Shown one piece after another: positions 27,885 through 36,164 of a stretch of 64,000 nt of DNA; the first letter of the stretch is position 1, and each line of letters opens with the position of its first letter. The translations under genes and the position numbers were made by a program. Below the pieces are notes generated by a model that made no database searches, was not told the DNA's origin, and worked only from the letters and a program-made list of their open reading frames with translations. Source of the DNA: Oscillospiraceae bacterium (GTDB lineage Bacteria > Bacillota > Clostridia > Oscillospirales > Acutalibacteraceae); contig JAAYOC010000017.1 of the NCBI GenBank assembly GCA_012520505.1, positions 62,001-126,000 on the forward strand, in the 5' to 3' direction.

Positions 27885-27921
27885 AAAAGCAACCCGCTCC
27901 GTTTGGAGCGGGTTGCTTTTA
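27885..27921 (+). terminator. Terminator of nadE
   Basis: Perfect 16-bp stem AAAAGCAACCCGCTCC / GGAGCGGGTTGCTTTT with a GTTT loop. It is symmetrical enough to end the converging ACT gene transcript too. Confidence 0.88.
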
Positions 27922-27960
27922 TAAAAACTCTTTTATCTTTTCTATAACATCTTTACCTGC

Positions 27961-28392
27961 TTAAATCCTATAAATATCCCCTGGATTCACTGCACCGAAA
28001 CCGGCTTTAGTAAGTACTTCTTCTGCTTTTTCAAGATCAGAAGGACGAAGCACCATCAACGCCTTTCCGGTGGTTTTTCCAATAGCCGCATACATATATT
28101 CTACATCAATATCGTTGTCATAAACAACTCGAAGTGCTGCCGCTACTCCGCCCGGAGCATCTTCCATTACCACAGCAACTACATCTGTAATTTTTACAAC
28201 TATACCTGCTTCTTTTAAAGCTGCTTTTGCCTCATTTGGTTTATCAACAATGAGACGAAGTACACCAAAATCCGCTGTATCAGCAATTGAAAGAGAACTT
28301 ATATCGATGTCATTTTCCGCAAGAATTTCTACAATTGATAAAAGTCTGCCTTTTTTATTTTCAACAAATACAGAAAGCTGTTTAATAATCAT
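27961..28392 (-). CDS. Tandem ACT-domain protein
   Basis: A 143-residue protein of two ACT domains (1-68 and 72-143), a fold that usually binds amino acids. First repeat: QLSVFVENKKGRLLSIVEILAENDIDI; second: VVMEDAPGGVAAALRVVYDNDIDVEYMY. Stand-alone double-ACT proteins often accompany phenylacetate-CoA ligase in anaerobes and are thought to sense aromatic amino acids. It follows paaK by 12 bases behind the same Phe T-box, so a sensor of Phe or an aryl acid is a fair inference. Confidence 0.87.
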   Translation of the reverse strand: MIIKQLSVFVENKKGRLLSIVEILAENDIDISSLSIADTADFGVLRLIVDKPNEAKAALKEAGIVVKITDVVAVVMEDAPGGVAAALRVVYDNDIDVEYMYAAIGKTTGKALMVLRPSDLEKAEEVLTKAGFGAVNPGDIYRI

Positions 28393-28404
28393 TCTTCCTC
28401 CTCC

Positions 28405-29718
28405 TTACACAAGATGACGATTGTCTATTACACGTACTGCTTTACCTTCTGAACGAGTAATAGATTTCGGGTTTACAAGATTTACTTTTGCACCGATTCC
28501 AAGCATTGAACGAAGATTTTCTGTGATTGTTCTTTCTATTCTTTCGATTGACTTAACATCATCAGCAAATAGTTCTTCTGACATCTCAACATTTACTTCA
28601 AGAGTATCTATGTTATTCTCTCTACCAACAACTATTTGATAATTTGGAGTAATATTTCCTTCTGATACTTTAAGAAGAACCTCTTCTACCTGACTTGGGA
28701 ACACATTTACGCCACGAATAATAATCATATCATCATATCTACCCTGAGGTTTGCGCATACGAACATGGGTTCTTCCACATTCACATTTTTCATAATTAAG
28801 CTGGCAAATATCTCTTGTTCTATAACGAATAAGAGGGAATCCTTCTTTTGTAATCGTTGTAAACACAAGCTCTCCTACACTTCCCTTTGGAAGTACTTCA
28901 CAAGTTTCCGGATCAATTATTTCCGGAATAAAATGGTCTTCCCAAACATGCATCCCTGCCTGTGCTTCACACTCACATCCAACACCCGGACCCATAATTT
29001 CAGAAAGTCCATAGATATCATAAGCTTTTATACCAAGCTTTGCTTCTATTTGCTTTCTCATCTCTTCTGTCCAAGGTTCTGCACCGAAAATTCCCATTTT
29101 TAAACAGATTTGATCTTTTAATCCTTGTCTCTCAATTTCTTCTCCAAGATAAAGAGCATATGAAGGTGTACAGCAGAGTACTGTCGCCTTAAGGTCAACA
29201 AGAGTTTGAATTTGAAGCGATGTATTTCCTGTCGATATAGGAATTACCGTTGCTCCAAGTTTTTCTGCACCACAATGTACACCAAGACCTCCGGTGAAAA
29301 GCCCGTATCCATACGCGATATGAATTACATCGCTTTTATCTATGCCGATTGCTTTTAGCATTCTTACTAAACAATCAGCCCAATTATCAAGGTCTTTCTT
29401 AGTATATCCTACCACAATTCTTTTCCCGGTTGTACCTGAAGATGCATGAATTCTATTTATATCTGTAAGTGGTACAGCAAACAATCCATAAGGATAGTAA
29501 TCTCTAAGGTCACTTTTATAGGAAAAAGGAAGTTTATGCAAATCTTCAACCCCATGAATATCCTTTGGAGAAAGACCTGCTTCATCCATTCTATTTCTAA
29601 AGCACTCCACATTTTCATACATTCTCTTTACTTGCCATTTAAGACGTTCTGATTGTAAAGCTTCAAGCTTTTCTCGTGGCATTGTTTCTATATCTACATG
29701 CCTCATAGGTTCTGTCAT
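28405..29718 (-). CDS. paaK: Phenylacetate-CoA ligase
   Basis: A 437-residue adenylate-forming enzyme activating phenylacetate (or a related aryl acid) to its CoA thioester. Seen: [17 protein letters not shown] (P-loop-like phosphate motif), [21 protein letters not shown] and [29 protein letters not shown] 29718 is used because GAGGTG lies 6 bases upstream; an in-frame GTG overlaps that site. It is controlled by a T-box leader with a Phe (UUC) specifier, so it should be induced when charged tRNA-Phe runs low, which suggests a role in making or salvaging phenylalanine. Confidence 0.93.
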   Translation of the reverse strand: MTEPMRHVDIETMPREKLEALQSERLKWQVKRMYENVECFRNRMDEAGLSPKDIHGVEDLHKLPFSYKSDLRDYYPYGLFAVPLTDINRIHASSGTTGKRIVVGYTKKDLDNWADCLVRMLKAIGIDKSDVIHIAYGYGLFTGGLGVHCGAEKLGATVIPISTGNTSLQIQTLVDLKATVLCCTPSYALYLGEEIERQGLKDQICLKMGIFGAEPWTEEMRKQIEAKLGIKAYDIYGLSEIMGPGVGCECEAQAGMHVWEDHFIPEIIDPETCEVLPKGSVGELVFTTITKEGFPLIRYRTRDICQLNYEKCECGRTHVRMRKPQGRYDDMIIIRGVNVFPSQVEEVLLKVSEGNITPNYQIVVGRENNIDTLEVNVEMSEELFADDVKSIERIERTITENLRSMLGIGAKVNLVNPKSITRSEGKAVRVIDNRHLV

Positions 29719-29757
29719 TGTTCTCACCTCTTGTTTTTTATCGGCGTAATTTCTGCA

Positions 29758-30040
29758 GAAAACAAAAATCCTCTGCAGCAGTTATGCCGCAGAGGACGAA
29801 TAATTCGTGGTACCACCCCTGATTCACCATTTCCTCACGAAAATGGCCTTGTCAAGTATCAAACAATACTCTAGCGCTATAACGGGCTCTCCCGGCACCT
29901 CCTACTATTATTTCAGAGGGCAGCTCTCGAAATGAATTCACATTGTAACGTTTGATGTCTTTCACCATCCGACACTTCTCTAAAAAACGTCGTATCAATG
30001 CTACTGGTTTTCGGTCATCACTTTTAATGCGTTTAATTTA
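29758..30040 (-). promoter_or_regulatory. T-box leader with UUC (Phe) specifier
   Basis: On the minus strand: an AGTAG specifier-loop arm, the CATTG/CAATG helix, an AGAGAAGTG motif and apical loop GGATGGTGAAA, then TGAA-TTC-A, where the specifier is TTC. Further on come the T-box sequence AGGGGTGGTACCACG and the terminator stem ATCCTCTGC / GCAGAGGAT with a T run. Uncharged tRNA-Phe should favour the antiterminator and paaK-ACT expression. Confidence 0.9.
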
Positions 30041-30132
30041 TCATTTTTATTTCACTTCGTCAAGACTTTTTTTACTTTGACAATATCTTTACCGGAAGTC
30101 TTTTAAAAAGTTTTTCTAAAAAATCCTCTTAA

Positions 30133-30705
30133 TCACTTCCTTATGATGGCGGTTTTTGTAATAAGTACGTCTATTTTTTTATCATGTTCTTCTGTTTCTA
30201 TATTGTCTAACACTTGAAAGTCATAAGCAAAAGAAACTTTTAAAAAACTCTTATCTGCATTCCTTTCCAGATATTTATCGTAAAATCCGCCACCATAACC
30301 TATGCGATTTAGACTTTTATCAAATGCAAGACCCGGAACTATTAACAAAACATTTTCATCGTTTGCCTTCGTAATTGTTTTTCCTTCGGGCTCAGGAATA
30401 TTGCAATATCCGTTGGAAATATCATCAAATGAAGTTATATAAAAGAACTCAAGAACGTCATTATCAAGCACTTTTGGCACTGCAACTTTTTTACCGTCTG
30501 ACCAGGCTTGTTTAATTACTCCTTTTGTATCAATTTCAGTATTAAATGCGAGATAAGTATACAGAACTGTAGCGTCAAAATAAAAATCTTGCTTTAAAAA
30601 TATCTCTGAAACCTTTTTTGAATATGAATCAACATACTCCTTTGAAAGATTTTTCTTTTGTTTTTTTATTGCATCTCTAATTTTTTGTTTTTTCATACTA
30701 TTCAT
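30133..30705 (-). CDS. fthC: 5-formyltetrahydrofolate cyclo-ligase
   Basis: A 190-residue enzyme converting 5-formyl-THF to 5,10-methenyl-THF with ATP, returning a stalled folate to the C1 pool. It shows KQKIRDAIKKQ with the ATP-binding Lys/Arg, TEIDT, IPEPEG and the hallmark GLAFDKSLNRIGYGGGFYDKYL. The first ATG (30705) has GAGG closer than the second one 9 bases on. It diverges from fhs, whose pathway it feeds. Confidence 0.93.
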   Translation of the reverse strand: MNSMKKQKIRDAIKKQKKNLSKEYVDSYSKKVSEIFLKQDFYFDATVLYTYLAFNTEIDTKGVIKQAWSDGKKVAVPKVLDNDVLEFFYITSFDDISNGYCNIPEPEGKTITKANDENVLLIVPGLAFDKSLNRIGYGGGFYDKYLERNADKSFLKVSFAYDFQVLDNIETEEHDKKIDVLITKTAIIRK

Positions 30706-31050
30706 ATAACCTCTTCAATGTTTTCTTGTATTTACAAGGTTTTGCAAATTCTTAATTATCCTTTTTTAACTTCGTTCATTAAAGTTTAAATCGATTTTTA
30801 TCTTTCCTGTGACCAAAACGATTTTACCATTTTAAACTTCTCTGTTCAATAAGTTTATATTTTCACCCAGTGCTACAAAGTGTAGCGGCATCTTTATTAA
30901 TTCACACGCTTTTACCCCTTTAAACAACACATAATTACTTTTATAATGGTTATGCGTAATAGTTATGCGGTGTTAAGAAAATCAATAACACCGCAACACT
31001 TGTTAGGGTTCAGTTAAATTTTTAACACTTTTAGAAAGGTGGAAACACAA
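30706..31050. other. Divergent spacer fthC / fhs with a hairpin
   Basis: 345 bases without a gene. At 30966-30995 is a perfect 10-bp inverted repeat (TGCGGTGTTA / TAACACCGCA, 10-base loop), preceded by a direct repeat of GTTATGCG. It lacks a T run and ends about 55 bases before the fhs start, so it could be a leader structure or operator. I could not match it to a tetrahydrofolate riboswitch. Confidence 0.4.
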
Positions 31051-32730
31051 ATGGGATTTAAATCAGATATTGAAATTGCTCAAGAAATAACTCCTTTGCA
31101 CATCAAAGAAGTTGCAGCTAAAATTGGCCTTACAGAAAACGATATTGAATACTATGGCCAGTATAAGGCTAAGGTTGATTATAACCTTCTTAAAACTCAT
31201 CCGGGCTCAGGAAACAAAGCAAAGCTTATTCTTTGCACAGCAATCAACCCTACCCCAGCCGGTGAAGGAAAAACAACAATGACCGTTGGTGTCGGTGATG
31301 CTCTTACAAAACTCGGTAAAAATGCAATAATTGCCCTTCGTGAACCTTCCCTCGGTCCTGTTTTTGGTATCAAAGGAGGAGCTGCAGGTGGTGGATATGC
31401 ACAGGTAGTTCCAATGGAAGATATCAACCTTCACTTTACAGGTGATTTCCACGCAATTGGTGCAGCAAACAATCTTCTTGCTGCAATGGTTGATAATCAT
31501 ATTTTCCAAGGCAACGAACTTGATATTGACACTCGTCGTGTAATTTGGAGACGTTGCGTTGATATGAACGACAGACAACTTAGAAATATTGTTGACGGTA
31601 TGGGTGGCAAAGCTCACGGAGTAACACGTGAAGATGGTTTTGATATTACCGTTGCTTCAGAAATTATGGCTGCTTTTTGTCTTGCTACAAGCATCGACGA
31701 TCTAAAAGCTCGTTTTGCAAGAATTGTTGTTGCTTATTCCAGAGCAGGCGAACCTGTTACAGCAGGTCAACTTGGTGCACAAGGTGCAATGGCTGCTCTT
31801 CTTAAAGATTCACTCAAACCAAATCTTGTTCAATCACTTGAAGGCACACCTGCATTTGTGCACGGTGGTCCTTTCGCAAATATTGCTCATGGTTGTAACT
31901 CAGTTATGGCTACAAAAATGGCTATGCACTTAGGTGACTATGTTATAACAGAAGCAGGTTTCGGTGCTGACCTCGGTGCTGAAAAGTTCCTTGACATAAA
32001 ATGTCGTCTTGCAAACCTAAAACCGGATGCAGTTATCATCGTTGCAACAATTAAAGCTTTGAAATATAACGGTGGTGTTCCAAAAACTGAAGTAGGAAAC
32101 GAAAACTTAGAAGCTCTTGAAAAAGGTATCCCTAACCTCTTAAAGCACGTTGAAAATATTACACAAGTTTTTGGTCTTCCGGCAGTAGTTGCACTTAACA
32201 GATTTACTAATGATACAGATGCTGAAATTGAACTTGTAACACGCAAATGTAAAGAACTTGGTGTTAATGTTAAGTTGGCAGAAGTTTGGGCAAAAGGCGG
32301 CGAAGGCGGAATTGAACTCGCTGAAGAAATTATTCGTCTCTGTGAACAACCAAACTCCTTTAAATATGCATATGATACAAACTCATCAATCGTAGAAAAG
32401 ATTGAAGCTATTGCAACCAAAGTTTATGGAGCTGACGGTGTTGACTATGCTCCAAAGGCTCTTAAAGAAATTGAAGAACTTGAAAAATATGGTTTTGGTG
32501 ACCTTCCAATTTGTATGGCTAAAACACAGTATTCTCTCACAGATGATCAAACACTTCTCGGTCGTCCAACAGGTTTTAAAATTACAATCCGTCAAGTTCA
32601 AGTATCAGCGGGTGCCGGTTTCTTGGTAGCTCTTACCGGTGAAATTATGAAGATGCCGGGTCTTCCAAAAGTTCCTGCAGCAACAAGAATTGATGTAGAC
32701 AGTAACGGAAAAATTTCAGGCTTATTCTAA
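31051..32730 (+). CDS. fhs: Formate--tetrahydrofolate ligase
   Basis: A 559-residue enzyme that fixes formate onto THF with ATP, giving 10-formyl-THF: the entry of the methyl branch of acetogenesis or of the reductive glycine route. P-loop [10 protein letters not shown] (about 67-76), [21 protein letters not shown] region, and [13 protein letters not shown]. Length is standard for the family. ATG 31051 has AAAGGTGG 8 bases upstream; an in-frame GTG lies inside that site. First gene of the C1 cluster. Confidence 0.96.
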   Translation: MGFKSDIEIAQEITPLHIKEVAAKIGLTENDIEYYGQYKAKVDYNLLKTHPGSGNKAKLILCTAINPTPAGEGKTTMTVGVGDALTKLGKNAIIALREPSLGPVFGIKGGAAGGGYAQVVPMEDINLHFTGDFHAIGAANNLLAAMVDNHIFQGNELDIDTRRVIWRRCVDMNDRQLRNIVDGMGGKAHGVTREDGFDITVASEIMAAFCLATSIDDLKARFARIVVAYSRAGEPVTAGQLGAQGAMAALLKDSLKPNLVQSLEGTPAFVHGGPFANIAHGCNSVMATKMAMHLGDYVITEAGFGADLGAEKFLDIKCRLANLKPDAVIIVATIKALKYNGGVPKTEVGNENLEALEKGIPNLLKHVENITQVFGLPAVVALNRFTNDTDAEIELVTRKCKELGVNVKLAEVWAKGGEGGIELAEEIIRLCEQPNSFKYAYDTNSSIVEKIEAIATKVYGADGVDYAPKALKEIEELEKYGFGDLPICMAKTQYSLTDDQTLLGRPTGFKITIRQVQVSAGAGFLVALTGEIMKMPGLPKVPAATRIDVDSNGKISGLF

Positions 32731-32812
32731 ACTTATTCTAACCGGTTTATTCTAGGCTTGTTCTGAATTTATTCTGACCGGCTTGTTCTAAACTCATTTT
32801 AAAATATTCTAA
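32719..32812. repeat. Stop-codon-derived tandem repeat after fhs
   Basis: The last fhs codons GGCTTATTCTAA are followed by a run of similar words: ACTTATTCTAA, CCGGTTTATTCTAG, GCTTGTTCTGA, ATTTATTCTGA, CCGGCTTGTTCTAA, ACTCATTTTAA. They form two 36-bp higher-order units (32731-32766 and 32767-32802), each of 11+14+11 bases. Every word ends in a stop trinucleotide. Confidence 0.8.
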
Positions 32813-32837
32813 AAATCAATAAACGGAGGATTGTACG

Positions 32838-33473
32838 ATGAAGAATATTCCACAATGGTCTTGCGAAAAATTTGTAAATGAAACTTTTTCTAAAGCCCCT
32901 GTTCCGGGCGGAGGCGGTGTTGCCGCTCTCGTAGGAAGTATCGGTGCTGCTCTTGCCGGTATGGTTTGTAACCTTACAACAGGCAAGAAAAAATATGCCG
33001 AATATGAAGATGATATTCAAAGAATAATCAAAGAAGCCGAAGATTTAACAGCAAATCTTCTCTCTCAAGTAGATAAAGATGCTGAAAATTTTCTTCCTCT
33101 TTCACAATGCTATGGAATGCCTTCTAATACAGAAGAAGAAAAAGCAATAAAAGAAGAAAAAATGCAGGCTTGCCTTAAGGTAGCAGTTTCTGCACCAATA
33201 GAAATAGTAAAAATATCTCACAAAGCAATTAAATTGCACGAAGAACTCGCAGTAAAAGGCTCTAAACTCGCTGTATCTGATGTAGGTTGCGGCGTACTTT
33301 GCCTAAAATCTGCAATGCAATGCGGTTGGCTCAATGTTATCATCAATTTAAAGTTTATCAATGATGATGAGTATGTAAAAGCCGTTGAAAATGAACTTCT
33401 TCCTCTCATTAGTGAAGGAGAAGCTCTTGCTGATAAAATTTATGAAGATGTAAAGGCACAGCTAGCCTACTAA
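32838..33473 (+). CDS. fchA: Methenyltetrahydrofolate cyclohydrolase
   Basis: A 211-residue FtcD-C-type cyclodeaminase/cyclohydrolase interconverting 5,10-methenyl-THF and 10-formyl-THF. It shows FSKAPVPGGGGVAALVGSIGAALAGMVCNLTTGKK (described as the glycine-rich helix start near residue 20) and DVGCGVLCLKSAMQCG near the end. This stand-alone form is typical of clostridial C1 clusters, where FolD may supply mainly the dehydrogenase. CGGAGG precedes ATG. Confidence 0.93.
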   Translation: MKNIPQWSCEKFVNETFSKAPVPGGGGVAALVGSIGAALAGMVCNLTTGKKKYAEYEDDIQRIIKEAEDLTANLLSQVDKDAENFLPLSQCYGMPSNTEEEKAIKEEKMQACLKVAVSAPIEIVKISHKAIKLHEELAVKGSKLAVSDVGCGVLCLKSAMQCGWLNVIINLKFINDDEYVKAVENELLPLISEGEALADKIYEDVKAQLAY

Positions 33474-33595
33474 TTTTCTTATTTACTTACTAATTTGCTT
33501 GCTTGTCTACTTACTTATTCACTTACTTACTCATTTACCTATTTACTTGTTCACTTATTCACTTATTTACCTAATTCACTTACTTTTCATTGTAC
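33474..33595. repeat. TTAC/TTAT/TCAC tetranucleotide-like tract
   Basis: About 120 bases of 4-base periodic sequence (TTACTTAC, TTATTCAC, TTACCTAT) directly after the fchA stop. The fchA end CTACTAATTT recurs as TTACTAATTT 15 bases later, as if the run grew from the stop region. An open frame reading through it into folD (Leu/Thr/Tyr-rich) is not a real N-terminus. Confidence 0.7.
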
Positions 33596-33668
33596 TAACC
33601 GGCTGGCTCGCTCATTAATTTACCGGCTAGTTAACTTAAAACCTAAACTTAATACGGAGGAAATGATT

Positions 33669-34520
33669 ATGGCAAAAATTCTATATGGTAAAGATGTCAC
33701 TGAAGCTTTAAACAAAAAAATTATCAGTGATGTTGAGTCACTTAAAGAAAAAGGTATAAACCCTACTCTTGGAATGATAAGAGTTGGTGAAAATGAAAGT
33801 GACCTTTCATACGAAAGAGGAGCAACAAAGCGTTGCGAAACTCTTGGTGTTGAAATTGTTAAATTTCTTCTACCGGAAAATGTATCTGAAAAAGAGCTCC
33901 TTGCAGTAATAGATAAAGTAAATAAAGACGATACTATTCACGGAGTTATAATGCTCCGTCCTCTTCCAAAACACCTCAATTCTGAGAAAATTGAAAATGC
34001 TCTTGACCCTGCAAAAGATGTTGACTCTATGACAGACATCTCTATGGCCGGTGTATTTACCGGAAAACAACTTGGATTTCCTCCATGCACAGCAAAAGCT
34101 TGCATAGAAATTCTTGATTATTACGGAATAGATTGTACAGGAAAAAAAGTTGTTGTTATCGGTCGTAGCCTTGTTGTAGGTAAACCTGTAGCAATGATGC
34201 TTATACAAAAAAATGCTACCGTAACAATCTGTCATACAAAAACAATTGAAATGGCAGCTATTTCTAGGGAAGCTGACATTATAATTGCTGCGGCAGGTCA
34301 TGCCGGTGTAGTTGACGGTGCCTACGTACGTGCAGGACAAACAGTCATTGATGTAGGCATTAATTTCACTGATGAAGGAAAGCTCTGTGGCGATGTAGCT
34401 TTCGACAAAGTTGAACCTATCGTTAATGCAATCACACCTGTACCAGGTGGTGTAGGCGGTGTAACAACATCTGTTTTAGTAGGACATGTTGTTGAAGCTG
34501 CTAAAAGAAAGCATTTATAG
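33669..34520 (+). CDS. folD: Methylene-THF dehydrogenase / methenyl-THF cyclohydrolase
   Basis: A 283-residue bifunctional enzyme of the C1 pathway. It shows YERGATKRCETLGV, the active-site region GVIMLRPLPKHLN, DVDSMTDIS, FPPCTAKACIEIL, the NAD(P)-binding VVVIGRSLVVGKPVAMML and the terminal TPVPGGVGGVTTSVLVGHVV. The catalytic Lys found in most FolD enzymes (YxxxK) reads YERGATK here. ATG 33669 lies 8 bases after GGAGG; ATG 33663 is too close. Confidence 0.94.
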   Translation: MAKILYGKDVTEALNKKIISDVESLKEKGINPTLGMIRVGENESDLSYERGATKRCETLGVEIVKFLLPENVSEKELLAVIDKVNKDDTIHGVIMLRPLPKHLNSEKIENALDPAKDVDSMTDISMAGVFTGKQLGFPPCTAKACIEILDYYGIDCTGKKVVVIGRSLVVGKPVAMMLIQKNATVTICHTKTIEMAAISREADIIIAAAGHAGVVDGAYVRAGQTVIDVGINFTDEGKLCGDVAFDKVEPIVNAITPVPGGVGGVTTSVLVGHVVEAAKRKHL

Positions 34521-34566
34521 ACACCTCTCTTAACTGTTAAAAGTTTAAGAAAAGGAGGAAAAGCAA

Positions 34567-35244
34567 TTGATTATAAGCCGAAAAAAACCTTATGAAGAAC
34601 TTCTCTCAATGCTTGGCGATGCAAAGCGCGTTGCTCTAGTAGGTTGTGGCAGCTGTGCAACTGTATGTGAAACAGGCGGTGAACCTGAACTTGCCGCTCT
34701 CAAAGAAGCTCTGGAAAAAGATGGCATTGAAGTAGTTGGAACAGTATATCCGTCAGAAAGCTGTCAAAAAATGCTTCTAAAAAAAGAAATAAAAGTTCTA
34801 AGAGATGTAGATTTTGATGCCTATATCTCACTCGCTTGCGGAGATGGTGCACAAACACTGGCTCAACTCAGCGACAAACCAATATATCCAGCAAATAATA
34901 CAATGTTTCTCGGACAAGTTGAACGCATCGGCATTTTTCACGAAATGTGCCGTATGTGTGGCGATTGTATAATTGGTCACACAGGCGGAATTTGTCCAAT
35001 TACGAAATGTTCAAAATCTCTTGTTAACGGTCCTTGTGGAGGACAAAAAAATGGCAAGTGTGAGGTTAACCCTGACAACGACTGTGCTTGGATTCTCATT
35101 TATGACAGAATGAAAGCTATTGGTCAGGAACAAAAATTCATTGATCAACTTCTTATGGATAAACCTCATAGTCCTCACGCATATCCTAGAACAATTAATC
35201 TCAAAGAAGAGAAAAAGGTAGCAAAGGAGGCGGCGGAAAAATGA
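34567..35244 (+). CDS. metV: MetV, methylene-THF reductase iron-sulfur/zinc subunit
   Basis: A 225-residue protein of the acetogen MetV family, partner of MetF in reducing methylene-THF to methyl-THF. It has cysteine clusters CGSCATVCETGG near residue 27 and CRMCGDCIIGHTGGICPITKC near residue 130, then GPCGGQKNGKCEV, fitting cofactor binding and electron transfer to MetF. Start is TTG with GGAGG 7 bases upstream. The end overlaps metF by 4 bases (ATGA), which supports a tight complex. Confidence 0.92.
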   Translation: MIISRKKPYEELLSMLGDAKRVALVGCGSCATVCETGGEPELAALKEALEKDGIEVVGTVYPSESCQKMLLKKEIKVLRDVDFDAYISLACGDGAQTLAQLSDKPIYPANNTMFLGQVERIGIFHEMCRMCGDCIIGHTGGICPITKCSKSLVNGPCGGQKNGKCEVNPDNDCAWILIYDRMKAIGQEQKFIDQLLMDKPHSPHAYPRTINLKEEKKVAKEAAEK

Positions 35245-36164
35245 GTATACTTAAAAAAACATTTGATGCCGGCAAATTTGCCGTAACTGCTGAAATGGCT
35301 CCACCTAAAGGTGTTGATTTTTCTCATCAACTTGAAGATGCTAAACTTCTCAAAGGAAAAGTTCATGGTATAAATGTTACCGATATGCAGTCCGCATGTC
35401 TTAAAGCTTCTTCAATCGGTCTTTGTGCCGCACTTAAAAATGAAGGTTTAAATCCTATCATTCAAATGACAGGTAGAGACAGAAGTCGCATGGCAATCAT
35501 GGGCGATTTATTCGCTGCTTACGCGCTGGGTATTGATACTATGCTCGCTCTTACCGGTGACCATACTACTGTAGGAGACTGCAAAGATTCAAAACCTGTG
35601 TTTGACCTTGATTCCTGTGGTATTTTAAAAATGCTTTCTGATATGGAAGCTACAAATACAGATTGTGGCGGTAATGCTCTTGACGGACCTACTCCGGTGT
35701 TCTATAAGGGCGCTTGCGTTACTCCAATGTATGAACCACAAATTTTACAAATCGCAAAACTTAAGAAAAAGGTAGACGCCGGCGCAGAATATATTCAAAC
35801 CCAAGGAATTTTTGATATTGATGCCTTGAAACGATTTATGGAAGCAGTAGAAAAGGCTAATATTAAAGTTCATATTATGGCAGGTATCATTCCTCTTAAA
35901 TCTGCAGGCATGGCAAAATTTATGAATGCAAATGTTCCCGGAATTGAAGTTCCTGACTCTATGATTCAACGCCTTTCTGATGCAGCTGCAGAAGGTAAAG
36001 AAAAAGATATAAAAGGTCTTCCGGAAAAAGCAGGTATCGAAATGGCTGTTGATATGATTCGTCAAATCAAAGATGAAGGCCTTTGCGATGGAGTTCATGT
36101 AATGGCAATCGGTGCAGAGAAAAATGTACCTATAATTCTTGATATGGCAGGTGTTTCAATATGA
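35241..36164 (+). CDS. metF: Methylene-tetrahydrofolate reductase, flavoprotein subunit
   Basis: A 307-residue TIM-barrel flavoprotein forming 5-methyl-THF. Seen: VTAEMAPPKGVD at the first strand (catalytic Glu), MQSACLKAS, IIQMTGRDRSRMAIMG, LALTGDHTT (substrate/FAD Asp), GAEYIQTQGIFD and IMAGIIPLKSAG. It is encoded directly with metV and overlaps lpd by 4 bases. No NADH-binding subunit (RnfC2 type) is present, so electrons may come from the adjacent Lpd-like protein or a ferredoxin; that is inference. Confidence 0.94.
   Translation: MSILKKTFDAGKFAVTAEMAPPKGVDFSHQLEDAKLLKGKVHGINVTDMQSACLKASSIGLCAALKNEGLNPIIQMTGRDRSRMAIMGDLFAAYALGIDTMLALTGDHTTVGDCKDSKPVFDLDSCGILKMLSDMEATNTDCGGNALDGPTPVFYKGACVTPMYEPQILQIAKLKKKVDAGAEYIQTQGIFDIDALKRFMEAVEKANIKVHIMAGIIPLKSAGMAKFMNANVPGIEVPDSMIQRLSDAAAEGKEKDIKGLPEKAGIEMAVDMIRQIKDEGLCDGVHVMAIGAEKNVPIILDMAGVSI

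Noticed and set aside
33495-33668. Leu/Thr/Tyr-rich N-terminal extension of FolD
   Set aside because: It is the translation of the TTAC-type repeat; the GGAGG site and ATG 33669 give the normal FolD start.
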